NCBI GenBank assembly: GCA_004295015.1 | Contig: SHNE01000049.1 | Span: 1 to 64,000, forward strand | Length of the DNA: 64,000 nucleotides | Direction of reading: 5' to 3' | Source: Bacteroidota bacterium | Lineage (GTDB): Bacteria; Bacteroidota; Bacteroidia; AKYH767-A; 2013-40CM-41-45 | Part shown: positions 27,613 to 37,611 of the stretch, piece by piece | Layout of the letters: each line of letters begins with the position of its first letter | Numbering within the stretch: position 1 is the stretch's first letter | Position numbers and translations under genes: made by a program | Notes under the pieces: model-generated | The model's database searches: none | The model's input: only the letters and a program-made list of their open reading frames with translations | Told to the model about the DNA's origin: nothing

Positions 27613-27882
27613 TTATTTTCTGATATTAAGATCAGCAATGATCTTACGATACCTTTCAATATCGGTCTTGTGTAAATAGTCTAATAAACTTCTGCGCTTT
27701 CCAACCAAACGGATCAAAGATCTTTCTGTCGAATGATCTTTCTTAAAAGTTTGTAAGTGGTCGGTCATAAACGCGATCCTTTGTGTGAATAAGGCAATTT
27801 GAGCCTCTGAAGAACCCGTGTTCTTTGCAGAGCCTCCGAATTTCTTAAAAATTTCTGTTTTTCCTTCTTGATTCAGCTTCAT
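27613..27882 (-). CDS. rpsO: Small ribosomal subunit protein uS15
   Basis: This 89-residue protein is uS15, which binds the 16S rRNA central domain early in 30S assembly. Family features are FGGSAKNTGSSEAQIALFTQRI, LTDHLQTFKKDH-type helix (MTDHLQTFKKDHSTERSLIRLVGKRRSLLDYL) and terminal YRKIIADLNIRK. A full Bacteroidota promoter lies upstream, and a purine-rich AAGGAAG precedes the ATG. Confidence 0.97.
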   Translation of the reverse strand: MKLNQEGKTEIFKKFGGSAKNTGSSEAQIALFTQRIAFMTDHLQTFKKDHSTERSLIRLVGKRRSLLDYLHKTDIERYRKIIADLNIRK

Positions 27883-27915
27883 TTTTTCTTCCTTTTACGC
27901 TTTTTTTAGGGATGG

Positions 27916-27946
27916 CAAATGTACGGAAATATTAGAATACCGCAAA
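27916..27946 (-). promoter_or_regulatory. Full Bacteroidota promoter of rpsO
   Basis: On the minus strand TTTG (27946-27943) is followed by exactly 19 bases and TACATTTG (27923-27916). This is a complete match to TTTG-N19-TAnnTTTG, and it lies 33 bases upstream of the rpsO ATG. Confidence 0.85.
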
Positions 27947-27954
27947 AAAATTCA

Positions 27955-28800
27955 TTAGTTTTTAAGCAGGCGTAAAACTTGTGCAATTTTGCTTTTTAGC
28001 TCCCTTCGATCAACAATAAAGTCTAAAAAGCCGTGTTCCAGTACAAATTCGGCTGTTTGAAAGCCTTTTGGCAGATCTTTTCCGATGGTTTCCTTTACGA
28101 CACGCGGACCTGCAAAACCAATTAATGCGCCCGGTTCGGAAATATTCATGTCCCCGAGCATGGCATAAGAGGCTGTCACGCCACCGGTTGTAGGATCAGT
28201 AAGCAATGAAATATAGGGAAGTTGTGCATCCGCAAGCAAGGTTAGTTTTGCCGAAGTCTTGGCCATTTGCATGAGTGAATAAGCTGCTTCCATCATCCTT
28301 GCACCACCTGATTTCGAAATAACCATTAAGGGAAGTTTATTTTCAATCGCATAATCAATGGCTCTGGAAATCTTTTCGCCCACCACCGAACCCATTGATC
28401 CTCCAATAAAGGAAAAGTCCATGCATGCTATCACCAAACCTTCTCCCTCTACCGTACCAGCACCTGAACGAAGAGCATCTTTAAGGCCGGTCTTCTTTTG
28501 ACTTTCAATAATACGGTCTGAATATTTTTTTGTGTCAATAAAACTCAGAGGATCATCCGAAGAAAGATTCGGATCAAGCTCTTTGTAGTTGTTATCATCA
28601 AAAATTATTTCAAAATATTGGGCAGAACTGATACGATTGTGATAACCGCATTCTGCGCAAACATACTTATGCTCTGCATGATCTTTTGTTGTAACCAGAT
28701 GTTTGCAAACAGAACATTTGTGCCAAAGACCTTCCGGCGTTTCTTTCTTCTCCTGAGTGGATGTTGTAATTCCTCCTTTGTTTCTCTTGAACCAGGCCAT
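27955..28800 (-). CDS. accD: Acetyl-CoA carboxylase carboxyltransferase subunit beta
   Basis: This 281-residue subunit carries out, with AccA, the transfer of carboxyl from biotin to acetyl-CoA to give malonyl-CoA for fatty acid synthesis. The N-terminal four-cysteine zinc ribbon uses Cys29, Cys32, Cys48 and Cys51 (KCSVCK ... [10 protein letters not shown]). The crotonase-fold core contains [70 protein letters not shown] and [16 protein letters not shown]. Length is typical. It lies 61 bases downstream of the aldolase gene on the same strand. Confidence 0.97.
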   Translation of the reverse strand: MAWFKRNKGGITTSTQEKKETPEGLWHKCSVCKHLVTTKDHAEHKYVCAECGYHNRISSAQYFEIIFDDNNYKELDPNLSSDDPLSFIDTKKYSDRIIESQKKTGLKDALRSGAGTVEGEGLVIACMDFSFIGGSMGSVVGEKISRAIDYAIENKLPLMVISKSGGARMMEAAYSLMQMAKTSAKLTLLADAQLPYISLLTDPTTGGVTASYAMLGDMNISEPGALIGFAGPRVVKETIGKDLPKGFQTAEFVLEHGFLDFIVDRRELKSKIAQVLRLLKN

Positions 28801-28861
28801 AGTCTATTTTGATTGAGTGATGTTAAAGAAATTTTTTGTGTTCAAAGAATTTCTGCAATCA

Positions 28862-29920
28862 TCATGCAATAGTGATCTCCTTGGATAAATATACATCCTG
28901 AATGGTGTTCAATAACTCGATGCCATCCTTCATTGGTTTTTGAAATGCTTTTCTTCCGGAAATAAGTCCTTGCCCTCCGGCACGTTTATTCACAACTGCC
29001 GTAGTAACTGCTTCTGTCATATCGCTTGCTCCTTTGGATTCACCTCCCGAATTGATGAGTCCTGCGCGACCCACATAGCAATTCAATACCTGATATCTGC
29101 ATAAATCTATCGGATGCTCTGTGGTAAGTTCACTATATACCTTTGGATGTGTTTTACCGAATTTCAACGCCGTGTATCCACCATTATTTGTAGGAAGCTT
29201 TTGCTTAATAATGTCTGCCTGAATAGTCACACCAAGATGATTGGCCTGACCGGTCAGGTCTGCTGCCGTATGATAATCGATACCATCTTTTTTAAATTCG
29301 CTGTTCCGCATATAGCACCACAGAATGGTTGCCATTCCTAATTCATGGGCGTAGGCGAAAGCCTCACTTACCTCCTGAATTTGTCTTGCAGACTCATCAG
29401 AACCAAAATAGATGGTTGCACCAACTGCCACTGCTCCCATATTCCAGGCATCTTCCACATCCCCGAACATGATCTGATCATACTTATTCGGATAACTCAG
29501 GAATTCATTATGATTGATTTTTACTATGAATGGAATTTTGTGGGCGTATTTTCTTGCAACGGCTCCCAGAACTCCAAAAGTAGATGCGACTGCATTGCAA
29601 CCTCCCTCAATGGCAAGTTTTACAATATTTTCCGGATCAAAATAAGCAGGATTAGGTGCAAAGGAAGCTCCGGCTGAGTGTTCTATTCCCTGATCAACAG
29701 GTAGAATTGAAAGATATCCTGTGCCGGCCAATCGCCCATGTCCGTATAATTGCTGAATGCTTCGCAATACCGGTATGGATCTATTGCTACCGGTGAAAAT
29801 ACGGTCTACAAAATCCGGACCAGGGAGGTGTAAGTGTTCCTTGCTAATGGTTTTGCAATTGTGATTGAGAAGGCTGTCTGCACTCGCTCCGAGTAATTCA
29901 ACAATTTTTTTATTTGACAT
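28862..29920 (-). CDS. fbaB: Class I fructose-bisphosphate aldolase
   Basis: This 352-residue protein matches the DhnA/FbaB type of class I aldolase, which cleaves fructose 1,6-bisphosphate through a Schiff-base lysine. Segments close to E. coli FbaB include [63 protein letters not shown] (which carries the likely active-site Lys), [24 protein letters not shown] and [20 protein letters not shown]. Length is nearly that of FbaB (350). A -7 element TAGCTTTG lies 26 bases upstream of the ATG. Confidence 0.93.
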   Translation of the reverse strand: MSNKKIVELLGASADSLLNHNCKTISKEHLHLPGPDFVDRIFTGSNRSIPVLRSIQQLYGHGRLAGTGYLSILPVDQGIEHSAGASFAPNPAYFDPENIVKLAIEGGCNAVASTFGVLGAVARKYAHKIPFIVKINHNEFLSYPNKYDQIMFGDVEDAWNMGAVAVGATIYFGSDESARQIQEVSEAFAYAHELGMATILWCYMRNSEFKKDGIDYHTAADLTGQANHLGVTIQADIIKQKLPTNNGGYTALKFGKTHPKVYSELTTEHPIDLCRYQVLNCYVGRAGLINSGGESKGASDMTEAVTTAVVNKRAGGQGLISGRKAFQKPMKDGIELLNTIQDVYLSKEITIA

Positions 29921-29945
29921 AGGGTAGGTGAATCTATTTAATTGG

Positions 29946-29953
29946 CAAAGCTA
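29946..29953 (-). promoter_or_regulatory. Bacteroidota -7 element of fbaB
   Basis: The minus strand reads TAGCTTTG, an exact TAnnTTTG. No clean -33 TTTG is found at 19-21 bases. Confidence 0.55.
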
Positions 29954-30161
29954 ACAGAGAAAATTGAAAATTGAAACCTGCACTTTATCAGGTTCTGAAT
30001 GAGTAAATTGACGATTCATCGAACATGAATTGTTTCCACTTTCGAATGGATCAACGATTGCTGCAAATAATGATTGAGCGGCTAAGAAAATACGTACAGC
30101 TTTTCTTTCAAACGAGTATTCTCAATTGAAAGCATGAAAATTCCTCTTCAATAAACCATAA

Positions 30162-30713
30162 TTATAATGGCGAACCTACAGGCTTTGCACAGTCATGTCC
30201 TGGTTCTCCATGTGCCGGATTTAACTTTCCGCCGGTGCCTGCCGGTGCCTTGTCATTCGGAATTGACATTACGGGAGCAGGTGTGGCGGTGGGTGTGGTT
30301 GTAGAAGGATTGGCTTGAATCTGAACAGGACTTGAACTTGGTGTTGAAGGTTGAATTTGTTGAGCAGCGCCTGTTTTTGCCGAATTCAGTGGTGCTCCCA
30401 CTGCAATAGCACAATCATGTCCGGGTTCACCATGAGCAGGGTTTAAGGCCTGACCTTGATTTGCATTTACAGGTATGATACTATTCGATTGTTGAACTGC
30501 TCCTTGTCCTCCCTGAACTTGTCCTGAAGATATACCCTCTTGTCCTGCCAGAACCTGCGCGTCTGAATTCACTTCTCCGTTGGGAGTATCTAAAGATGCC
30601 TGTAATTCCTGTACAGGTGCTTCGTCCATAGATTCAGAGTCTGACTTGTTGTCGGAGCAAGCAAAGGAGACAATGAAAAGTGATGATAATAAATAGTGAG
30701 AAATACGTTTCAT
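30162..30713 (-). CDS. Low-complexity lipoprotein with two HGEPGHDC motifs
   Basis: This 183-residue protein has a lipoprotein signal (lipobox VSFAC, Cys19). Most of the chain is Gln/Ser/Thr/Pro-rich and looks disordered. Two copies of one 20-residue motif stand out: residues 90-109 and 164-183, the latter forming the exact C-terminus. Each reads L-N-P-A-H-G-E-P-G-H-D-C-A, then V-G-x-P-L. The two His and the Cys in each copy (His94, His99, Cys101; His168, His173, Cys175) could bind a metal or heme. I recall NPPHGQPGHRC-type versions in other Bacteroidota, without assigned function. Location is probably outer-membrane anchored. Confidence 0.75.
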   Translation of the reverse strand: MKRISHYLLSSLFIVSFACSDNKSDSESMDEAPVQELQASLDTPNGEVNSDAQVLAGQEGISSGQVQGGQGAVQQSNSIIPVNANQGQALNPAHGEPGHDCAIAVGAPLNSAKTGAAQQIQPSTPSSSPVQIQANPSTTTPTATPAPVMSIPNDKAPAGTGGKLNPAHGEPGHDCAKPVGSPL

Positions 30714-30869
30714 AATTGAGAGTAATTTAGATTCTGATTTTTTTATTATTGATGTAAGATAAGGATATTTTTCCGGATTTTAATATTGGCTTTTGGCTTG
30801 TTTTGAAAGGGCATTCAAAGATGTTTTAATTTGGTTCAGGAATCACTTCCGACATGGTATGCCATACGA

Positions 30870-33242
30870 TTAAAATGGATATCCGATTGCCAGGTTTGGA
30901 ACTATGTCTCCTATAACAAACTTTTGATTCGGGTAGACCCAGCGTTCACCTAACTGCAAAGCCGGGTCCCTAAGCTTGACGGCTGCATCTAGGCGCAGAA
31001 TAAAAAACGAAAAATTAAACCGAAATCCAATACCGCCTCCAAGAGCCATTTCTTTGAACATATTATTAAATTCGAATTCAGCCCCCGGTCTTGACAGGTC
31101 TTCGTTTCTTGTCCAAATATTACCTGCGTCAAGAAAAGCCGCCCCTTCCAGCAAAGCGCCATCAAGAACTTTTATAAGAAATGATCTGTATTCAATATTC
31201 GCTTCAATTTTAATATCCCCGCTTTGTTCAATGATATCAAAGCCTCTTTGATACGATCCCGGTCCGAGAGTTCTTGCATTCCATGCACGGATACTATTTG
31301 CTCCACCCGAAAAAAAACTTTTTTCAAATGGCAATGCACTGGAATTGCCAAAAGGAAATCCTATCCCTGATGCAATTCGATAAACCATGGTATTGTTCTT
31401 GTCGAGTACCTGATGAAAACTGACATCGATATCCGGTTTTATATATTGGGAAAAAGGTATTCCGAAAATTTTATAGCTGCCCTTATCATCTGTCTTCAGG
31501 TTTAAAGCAGGTGCAAGTCCACGAAGAATTAATCCGGATAATTCCAGATTTCCTCTGACATAGAAAAAGTCTTTGTTGCTTAGTCCTTGTTGACTGTTTA
31601 AGATCCAGGTGAATCGTCCGCTTGGAATCAAATGGGTATCGTAACTGTAACTGAGTCGCGGGTCGTTGAGACTATCAAGACGGGCTTGAAATCCCGGGGA
31701 TGGATTTACACTTACGGAATTTACGTTGATCGGAAAAACCAGCATCCTCTGGGTTCGTGATACTTGCCAGTTATATCCGAAGGATGCGTTTAATAAAGAA
31801 CGTTTGTAATCAGGCCGATCCTGAAAATTAAATCCTGCAGTAAGTATACTTCTGGGGTTAAAATATCGGGAAGTGTTTTTTGTGATAAATCGGGGGAGGA
31901 GGAATTTCTTAAACGTAAGCGTAACCTCAGGTCCGATTTCATAGGTATTGAAGAGTAAAAACTTATTGTCCTCAACGCTGTCGCTAAGGTTCGGAAGAGC
32001 CTCCAGTGCTCCTTTTACTTTTACTTCTAAGACCTCGGCTCCCTTCAATAGATTCTTGTTTCTCCAACCTACGGATCCGGCAATTCCAAGATTTCCACCT
32101 GTATTGGCAATCTCAGCCTCAGTGGTAAAATCCTGCTTGTCCATTGGTGTAAGGAGAATAATTACATCCAGCAGGTATTCCTTTTGTTCATTGTCTCTCG
32201 GTACTTCCTCAAATTGAATGTTGATGAATTTAAAGATATTCAAATCCTGAAGTCGTTTATATGTGTAGTCCAGATCCCTTTGAAGATATCTGTCGCCCCG
32301 GTTAATGAATATGTTGTTCACCAAAACTTCGTCTCGTAAGGCTCTTTCCTTATTTGCTGATAGAATATGAATTCCCTTTACAATTGTTGTATCTACCGGA
32401 ATTGTTCCTTCAGGATCACGCGGATTATAATCGGTACGTACATAAATATTTTGGAGGTTAAATGCATGATGAATCGTGACAGGCTTGTAGCCGTTTGTTG
32501 CTGGGTCTACATTTTCATTGATGCTGTTAACATAGAGGGAAATATCTACCTGATGACTTTGCAATGAGCTGTCGACTTCGTAGGTGATATAGTTTTTTCC
32601 GAAATAATAAAAGCCCCGGTCCTTCAATTCTGAAGTAATTCTTTCTCTTTCGGAATTTAATAATTCTTCATCGTAGTGATTACCTGGTTTTATCAGTGAA
32701 GTATTTTTGATGAAGTCTATGAAAAATTGAATGCTGGGATCCTTAGTGGAAAACTGCACATTCCTTATCGTGTAAGGTTGGTTATATGTTAGTTTATAAT
32801 AAACTCTCGCTTTCTTTTTTCGATAGCTTATTGAATCTTCCACCACAGAATGAAAATATCCTTTTTGATAAAGCAGGAGTCTCAGTTGATTTTTTGATCT
32901 TTCAGTCTGATTGCTATCAAGTATAGCCGGTTCTTCACCTATACTTTTCAACCAATTTTTAAATTTTGTTTCCTTTCCCTGATTGCCCAGGTTGTACATG
33001 CTCAGGTGAAATTGAAACAATCCAAGAATTTTCCTGTTGGGTCTTTGCTTGAGCAATGAATAGAGGCGTTCCTTTTCAATTCCGCTCGAATCGGTAATAA
33101 TCGTATTGCGCATTAACAAATGAGAGCCTTGCGGAATCCTTTTTGTGGGATTACAGGCATAAAACATGCCCACAAGGAGCAAAAGCAAAATAAATTTAAA
33201 TTGATATGTTGATGCCAATGGAAAGAATCTGATTCGTCGCAA
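30870..33242 (-). CDS. TamA/BamA-like Omp85 outer membrane lipoprotein
   Basis: This 790-residue protein has a lipobox-like signal (LLLLLVGMFYACNP, Cys30). POTRA-like repeats cover about residues 30-390 (YYKLTYNQPYTIRNVQF; RGDRYLQRDLDYTYKRLQDLNIFKFINIQFEE). A C-terminal beta barrel of the bacterial surface antigen family follows (GGNLGIAGSVGWRNKNL; FFSGGANSIRAWNARTLGPGSY with the RxWxxRxLGPG-like motif; ALGGGIGFRFNFSFFILRLDAAV). It probably inserts or exports proteins in the outer membrane. It is TamA-like rather than the main BamA because POTRA number is low and a lipobox is present. Confidence 0.88.
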   Translation of the reverse strand: MRRIRFFPLASTYQFKFILLLLLVGMFYACNPTKRIPQGSHLLMRNTIITDSSGIEKERLYSLLKQRPNRKILGLFQFHLSMYNLGNQGKETKFKNWLKSIGEEPAILDSNQTERSKNQLRLLLYQKGYFHSVVEDSISYRKKKARVYYKLTYNQPYTIRNVQFSTKDPSIQFFIDFIKNTSLIKPGNHYDEELLNSERERITSELKDRGFYYFGKNYITYEVDSSLQSHQVDISLYVNSINENVDPATNGYKPVTIHHAFNLQNIYVRTDYNPRDPEGTIPVDTTIVKGIHILSANKERALRDEVLVNNIFINRGDRYLQRDLDYTYKRLQDLNIFKFINIQFEEVPRDNEQKEYLLDVIILLTPMDKQDFTTEAEIANTGGNLGIAGSVGWRNKNLLKGAEVLEVKVKGALEALPNLSDSVEDNKFLLFNTYEIGPEVTLTFKKFLLPRFITKNTSRYFNPRSILTAGFNFQDRPDYKRSLLNASFGYNWQVSRTQRMLVFPINVNSVSVNPSPGFQARLDSLNDPRLSYSYDTHLIPSGRFTWILNSQQGLSNKDFFYVRGNLELSGLILRGLAPALNLKTDDKGSYKIFGIPFSQYIKPDIDVSFHQVLDKNNTMVYRIASGIGFPFGNSSALPFEKSFFSGGANSIRAWNARTLGPGSYQRGFDIIEQSGDIKIEANIEYRSFLIKVLDGALLEGAAFLDAGNIWTRNEDLSRPGAEFEFNNMFKEMALGGGIGFRFNFSFFILRLDAAVKLRDPALQLGERWVYPNQKFVIGDIVPNLAIGYPF

Positions 33243-33314
33243 AATTAATAGAATTCATTGTCTGCTGACTGCTTTGTAGACTTTCATCCAACAAAGCTTG
33301 TTGATAAAGCATGG

Positions 33315-34454
33315 TCAGATCTCCTTCAGAATCATATCAGCGGCCTCTTCAGCAATGAGGTTGCCAATAGCAACTCCCATGCCACCGAGTCTCACGGCAC
33401 ACCAAACGGAAGGTTCAAGCTTTTCAACGATACTCTTTTTCGATGAGCCAAGTCCCATAATACCGCTCCATCGATATTCAACCTTTGGCTTGTGATTTGG
33501 AATAATCATAGAGTAAAGGAGCTCATCAAGCTTCGCATGAATTGCTGTGTTTAGCTCCATCGAGGAGGTTTTTTCCTTTTTGAAGTCGGTATTTCTTCCG
33601 CCGCCAAGCAGTACTCTTTTCCCGATATTCCTAAAATAATAATAGCCTTCATCATAGTGAAAACTGCCAATAAAGGGAGCATGTTCAAGTTCTTCCGTGA
33701 CCAATACCTGAGCGCGGGCAGGTTCGACATCAATTCCCCGGATTAACTCATTAGCAAATCCATTGGTGGCAATCAATAAATTTTTACAAAGAATGCTATC
33801 CTTCTCATTAATGCTCAAACGCACGGAATCATTTTCGACACAATATTTTTCTATATTAATTCCATTGAGAAGTTGAATGCCAAGAGTGCTGGCTTTGTTG
33901 ATGAGTGCTTCCATCATTTTTCCTGTATCCAGTTGGCCTTCACCGATATTAACGATCATATGTGCAACACCACTGAAGCCAAATCGTTGAATATTTCTGT
34001 CGGCCCGTAAATACATTTGTTGTTCCCCGCAAATCTCTCTCAGCATTTTATTGAAGTAATCGATTTTCGATTCACATTCCTGATAACGCAACTCGTCATT
34101 CTTTGTAAATACTTCATAACCTCCGGCAGATTCGTAGTGAATCACATCGTCACCAAGGAGTTCCCGCATTCTCAACAATCCCTTCCAGCGTTTTTCTACT
34201 AATGAAAACACCGTCGATTCCGATTGAGTCCTTAAATCCATTAGTAATTCAGAAATACTGCCAAAGCAGGCAAAACCTGCATTGCGTGTACTTGCACCAC
34301 TGGGCAAGAAACCTCTTTCCAGGACCAATATGTTGAGAAATGGTGCCTTTGATTTCATGCTGATAGCTGCATTCAGTCCAACAATTCCACTCCCGATGAT
34401 GCATACATCCGGTCTCCCTATGAAGGTATCTTGTTCCCAATAGCTGAAACTCAT
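33315..34454 (-). CDS. FAD-dependent amine/amino acid oxidase (DAO family)
   Basis: This 379-residue flavoprotein has the dinucleotide loop DVCIIGSGIVGLNAAISM near residue 16 and LERGFLPSGASTRNAGFACFGS, typical of DAO-family enzymes such as glycine oxidase and DadA. LLIATNGFANELI forms part of the FAD site, and the C-terminal VWCAVRLGGMGVAIGNLIAEEAADMI is the second FAD-binding segment. It likely oxidises an amino acid or amine; the substrate is unknown. There is no signal peptide. It lies 72 bases upstream of the TamA-like gene on the same strand. Confidence 0.85.
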   Translation of the reverse strand: MSFSYWEQDTFIGRPDVCIIGSGIVGLNAAISMKSKAPFLNILVLERGFLPSGASTRNAGFACFGSISELLMDLRTQSESTVFSLVEKRWKGLLRMRELLGDDVIHYESAGGYEVFTKNDELRYQECESKIDYFNKMLREICGEQQMYLRADRNIQRFGFSGVAHMIVNIGEGQLDTGKMMEALINKASTLGIQLLNGINIEKYCVENDSVRLSINEKDSILCKNLLIATNGFANELIRGIDVEPARAQVLVTEELEHAPFIGSFHYDEGYYYFRNIGKRVLLGGGRNTDFKKEKTSSMELNTAIHAKLDELLYSMIIPNHKPKVEYRWSGIMGLGSSKKSIVEKLEPSVWCAVRLGGMGVAIGNLIAEEAADMILKEI

Positions 34455-34581
34455 AATCGTATTATCAAATCTGATTGCAATATACTAGGATTGAGTTGTA
34501 AATAATCTAGGCTATTATGTTAAGAAATTTAATCTTTTTATTTTCTTTGCAATCCCTTGTTCAAAAATGATAAGCGGAAAT

Positions 34582-34655
34582 GGGGGTATAGCTCAGTTGG
34601 CTAGAGCGTTTGCATGGCATGCAAGAGGCCGTGGGTTCGAGTCCCACTATCTCCA
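34582..34655 (+). tRNA. tRNA-Ala(GGC)
   Basis: 74 bases fold as a cloverleaf. The acceptor is GGGGGTA / TATCTCC with G-U pairs, and the D arm contains AGCTCAGTTGGCTAGAGC. Anticodon stem TTTGC/GCAAG flanks loop ATGGCAT, giving anticodon GGC. The T arm is GTGGGTTCGAGTCCCAC. Discriminator A; CCA is not encoded. Confidence 0.95.
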
Positions 34656-34656
34656 C

Positions 34657-34690
34657 AAAAATAGACCCTCACAGTGGTCTATTTTTTTTT
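34657..34690 (+). terminator. Terminator after tRNA-Ala
   Basis: AAAAATAGACC (34657-34667) pairs with GGTCTATTTTT (34676 onward) around an eight-base loop, followed by more T. It starts one base after the tRNA. Confidence 0.85.
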
Positions 34691-34782
34691 GACTTTATTT
34701 TATCTGATGCATCATAAATTTGTCTTAAATCTCTAGTCAATTTCCTGATTTTTAGTATACTTGTAGTCCAAACCCAAATTTT

Positions 34783-36609
34783 ATGAATTTCTCAGTCTAT
34801 AGACTAAAGTCTATCTCATTCATTTATATTTTAGGATCATTCTTAGTTGTATCCTGTACCAATGGGGCAGAAAAGCAACAAAAAGAAGTGCAAGCCTATC
34901 TGGATGCCTACAATGAACAGTACAAAACTCTGTATACGGCATCCAGTGCCGGACAATGGTTGGTTAATACACGCATTGTAGAGGGAGATACTATGAATTC
35001 TCATAACTCTGCTCTGGCAGATGAAGACATGGCCAGGTACACAGGCAGTTTGGAAAATATAAATAGGGCCACGGCATTGTTGAAGTATGAGAAGAACCTC
35101 AATGCACTCCAAGTGAAACAACTTAAAAAGATTTTATACCTGGCTGCCGCTAATCCCGAAAGTGAATCAGAAAGCGTGAAGGAGTTAATAAAGTCCGGTA
35201 CAGCTCAAACTGAAGCATTGTATGGTTATAAGTTTTCTATTTCAGGTAAAGAAGTAACTCCGAATGATATTGATTCTATGCTTGCCGAGGTGAAGGACAC
35301 CAATTCAAGACGCATGGCCTGGGAAGCAAGTAAAGAAGTGGGAAAGTCATTAAAACCGGGACTGATAAAGTTGCGTGATCTAAGAAATAAAGTAGTACAA
35401 GGTCTGGGCTATCCCGACTATTTTAATTTTCAGGTTTCAGACTACGGAATGACTACCGATGAGATGATGGCACTCTTGAAACAATTCAATCAGGAGTTGC
35501 ATCCCTTGTACAGGGAACTGCATACTTATATGCGGTATGAGCTTGCAAAAAAATACAATGCGAAAGAAGTACCGGATTTTTTACCTGCACATTGGTTGAG
35601 TAATCGCTGGGGACAAGACTGGAGTGAGATGGTGAGTGTAGAAGGGTTGAATCTTGACAGTGCTCTAAAATTGAAAGATGCCGAGTGGCTGGCGAGGCAA
35701 GGGGAGAAGTTTTACATGTCTATGGGATTTCCTGCATTACCAAATAACTTTTGGAATAATTCCAGCTTGTACCCTGTACCGAAAGACGCAGGCTACAAAA
35801 AGAACACTCACGCATCGGCCTGGCATATGGATTTAGATACCTCCCTTCAAACCTTGATGAGCATTACACCTAATGCTTCCTGGTACGAGACTGTGCATCA
35901 TGAATACGGTCATATTTATTATTACATAGCCTATAGTAATAAAGATGTACCTTATTTGTTGAGAGAAGGAGCTAATCGTGCATACCACGAAGCCCTGGGC
36001 AGCATGTTTGGTTTAGCTGCTATGCAGAAACCTTTTGCCGCCGGCTTAGGCTTAATAGATCCAAATGCACCGCTCGATGAAACCAAGCAGCTGTTGAAAG
36101 ATGCATTGAACTACGTTGTGTTTATACCATGGAGTACAGGGACAATGAGTGTGTTTGAGCATGAATTGTATGCAAAGAATCTTCCTCCGGATCAATGGAA
36201 CAGGCGTTGGTGGGAAATTGTAAAACAATACCAGGGAATAGTACCGCCAACAGAAAGGGGAGAGGACTATTGTGATCCCGCAACAAAGACACATATCAAT
36301 GATGATCCGGCTCAGTATTATGATTATGCATTATCCTACATATTATTGTTTCAATTACACGATTATATTTCGAAGAATATATTAAAGCAAGATGTTCATG
36401 CAACGAATTATTTTGGCAATAAAGAAATAGGAAAATTTATTGAAGGCATAATGAAACCGGGGAGCAGTGTTGACTGGAGGAAATTATTAAAGGATAAAAC
36501 GGGGGAGGATATGAGTGCCAGGGCAATGCTTGAGTATTTCCAACCCCTCATGGAATGGCTGAAAAAAGAGAATCAGGGCAGAAAATATACAATGCCGGAA
36601 ATCGGCTAG
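34783..36609 (+). CDS. M2-family peptidyl-dipeptidase (ACE-like) lipoprotein
   Basis: This 608-residue zinc peptidase matches family M2, the bacterial relatives of angiotensin-converting enzyme, which remove C-terminal dipeptides. The zinc site HHEYGH is present (His373, Glu374, His377), with YHEALGSM supplying the third ligand Glu near 404. LREGANRAYHEALGS is the usual context. An N-terminal lipobox (FLVVSC, Cys25) indicates a membrane-anchored periplasmic or surface enzyme. Length is normal for a single-domain M2 enzyme. The gene follows tRNA-Ala and is independent of it. Confidence 0.92.
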   Translation: MNFSVYRLKSISFIYILGSFLVVSCTNGAEKQQKEVQAYLDAYNEQYKTLYTASSAGQWLVNTRIVEGDTMNSHNSALADEDMARYTGSLENINRATALLKYEKNLNALQVKQLKKILYLAAANPESESESVKELIKSGTAQTEALYGYKFSISGKEVTPNDIDSMLAEVKDTNSRRMAWEASKEVGKSLKPGLIKLRDLRNKVVQGLGYPDYFNFQVSDYGMTTDEMMALLKQFNQELHPLYRELHTYMRYELAKKYNAKEVPDFLPAHWLSNRWGQDWSEMVSVEGLNLDSALKLKDAEWLARQGEKFYMSMGFPALPNNFWNNSSLYPVPKDAGYKKNTHASAWHMDLDTSLQTLMSITPNASWYETVHHEYGHIYYYIAYSNKDVPYLLREGANRAYHEALGSMFGLAAMQKPFAAGLGLIDPNAPLDETKQLLKDALNYVVFIPWSTGTMSVFEHELYAKNLPPDQWNRRWWEIVKQYQGIVPPTERGEDYCDPATKTHINDDPAQYYDYALSYILLFQLHDYISKNILKQDVHATNYFGNKEIGKFIEGIMKPGSSVDWRKLLKDKTGEDMSARAMLEYFQPLMEWLKKENQGRKYTMPEIG

Positions 36610-36696
36610 TAAATTAACCCGGCTACTATTTAATCGGATAATTTTAATTATTAAAAATAAATTGTAGATTGGTATTTGAATTTCGGAAATGATGCC

Positions 36697-37137
36697 ATGA
36701 AAAACAACGGACTTATTCTGTTTTATGTGTGCTGTATGCTATTCTTCGGAGTATCGTGTTTGTCACCTCATGACCCTTCCGCTTATTCTGAAGAGGATAT
36801 CCGGATTCACGACTCGGAGAATACCGAAGAATTTGTGAAGAAAGAAGAACATGATGATTCTTCGCATGATGAAATTTTAGCATCTGCACTTCCTAAATAC
36901 GAAGCCCGGGTTTTTCAGGTTGAATCACCTGCCTTGGGTTTTGGTTATAGGATTTTTGTTGATGGTGTACAAAGATTAAATCAAAATACTATCCCTTCAA
37001 TTTCCGGCAATAAAGCATTTTCAAGTCCGGAGAAAGCGATGAAGGCTGCTGAATTTGTAATCCATAAAATGCAACAAGGATCATTTCCTCCTTCAGTGAA
37101 TGAGGCTGAGTTGGATAGTTTGGGAGTGTTGCAATAG
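36697..37137 (+). CDS. DUF4907 lipoprotein
   Basis: This 146-residue protein has a lipobox (FFGVSC, Cys21), an acidic linker (about 30-60), and a C-terminal domain matching DUF4907: YEARVFQVESPALGFGYRIFVDGVQRLNQNTIPSISGNKAFSSPEKAMKAAEFVIHKM. The domain's role is unknown; in other Bacteroidota it occurs as small lipoproteins, often near kelch-repeat proteins, which are absent here. The frame opens at a TTG (36676), but the ATG at 36697 gives the lipoprotein signal. Confidence 0.8.
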   Translation: MKNNGLILFYVCCMLFFGVSCLSPHDPSAYSEEDIRIHDSENTEEFVKKEEHDDSSHDEILASALPKYEARVFQVESPALGFGYRIFVDGVQRLNQNTIPSISGNKAFSSPEKAMKAAEFVIHKMQQGSFPPSVNEAELDSLGVLQ

Positions 37138-37611
37138 TTGCAATTCTTAGAATTTCAATTCCATGTGATTTAATTTTTTTGTGATAAGTTCTTCTTTGAA
37201 TTTTGACGTATGAAATTTGAACGTTTGCCAAAAAACTAAATATTTTTATTAATAGGCACTTACTTTTTTACATCCTTGCATCGGTGTAATATAGGTTCGG
37301 TGTAATTCTTTTAATAAACTGATTCTATTCGACTACGATTAATTGACCATGATTTTAATGATTTATAGTTTTAGGTTCTCCGAAATGAAATAATAATTTT
37401 CTTGTATTTTTATTGAAGAGATGCTTGAAATTTGAAAGTTTAATTTCGTTCTTCTATATTTTTTTATTCATTTCACACAGATTTTGTATTGACTTCTTGC
37501 CATTAAAAATTAGGAACTGGGAGTTTTCTCAATTTTCAATCTATTTTTTTACCCGAATTGTACTTTATTATTTTTATTCAATATCAGTTTAACCTAAATA
37601 CCAAACACAAC
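37138..37611. other. AT-rich intergenic region with a short direct repeat
   Basis: These 474 bases are strongly AT-rich and hold no convincing gene. TCGGTGTAAT occurs twice (37281-37290 and 37297-37306), with starts 16 bases apart, about 310 bases upstream of the next ATG. No exact TAnnTTTG promoter was found on the plus strand. A long leader or a regulated promoter for the T9SS protein is possible. Confidence 0.45.
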
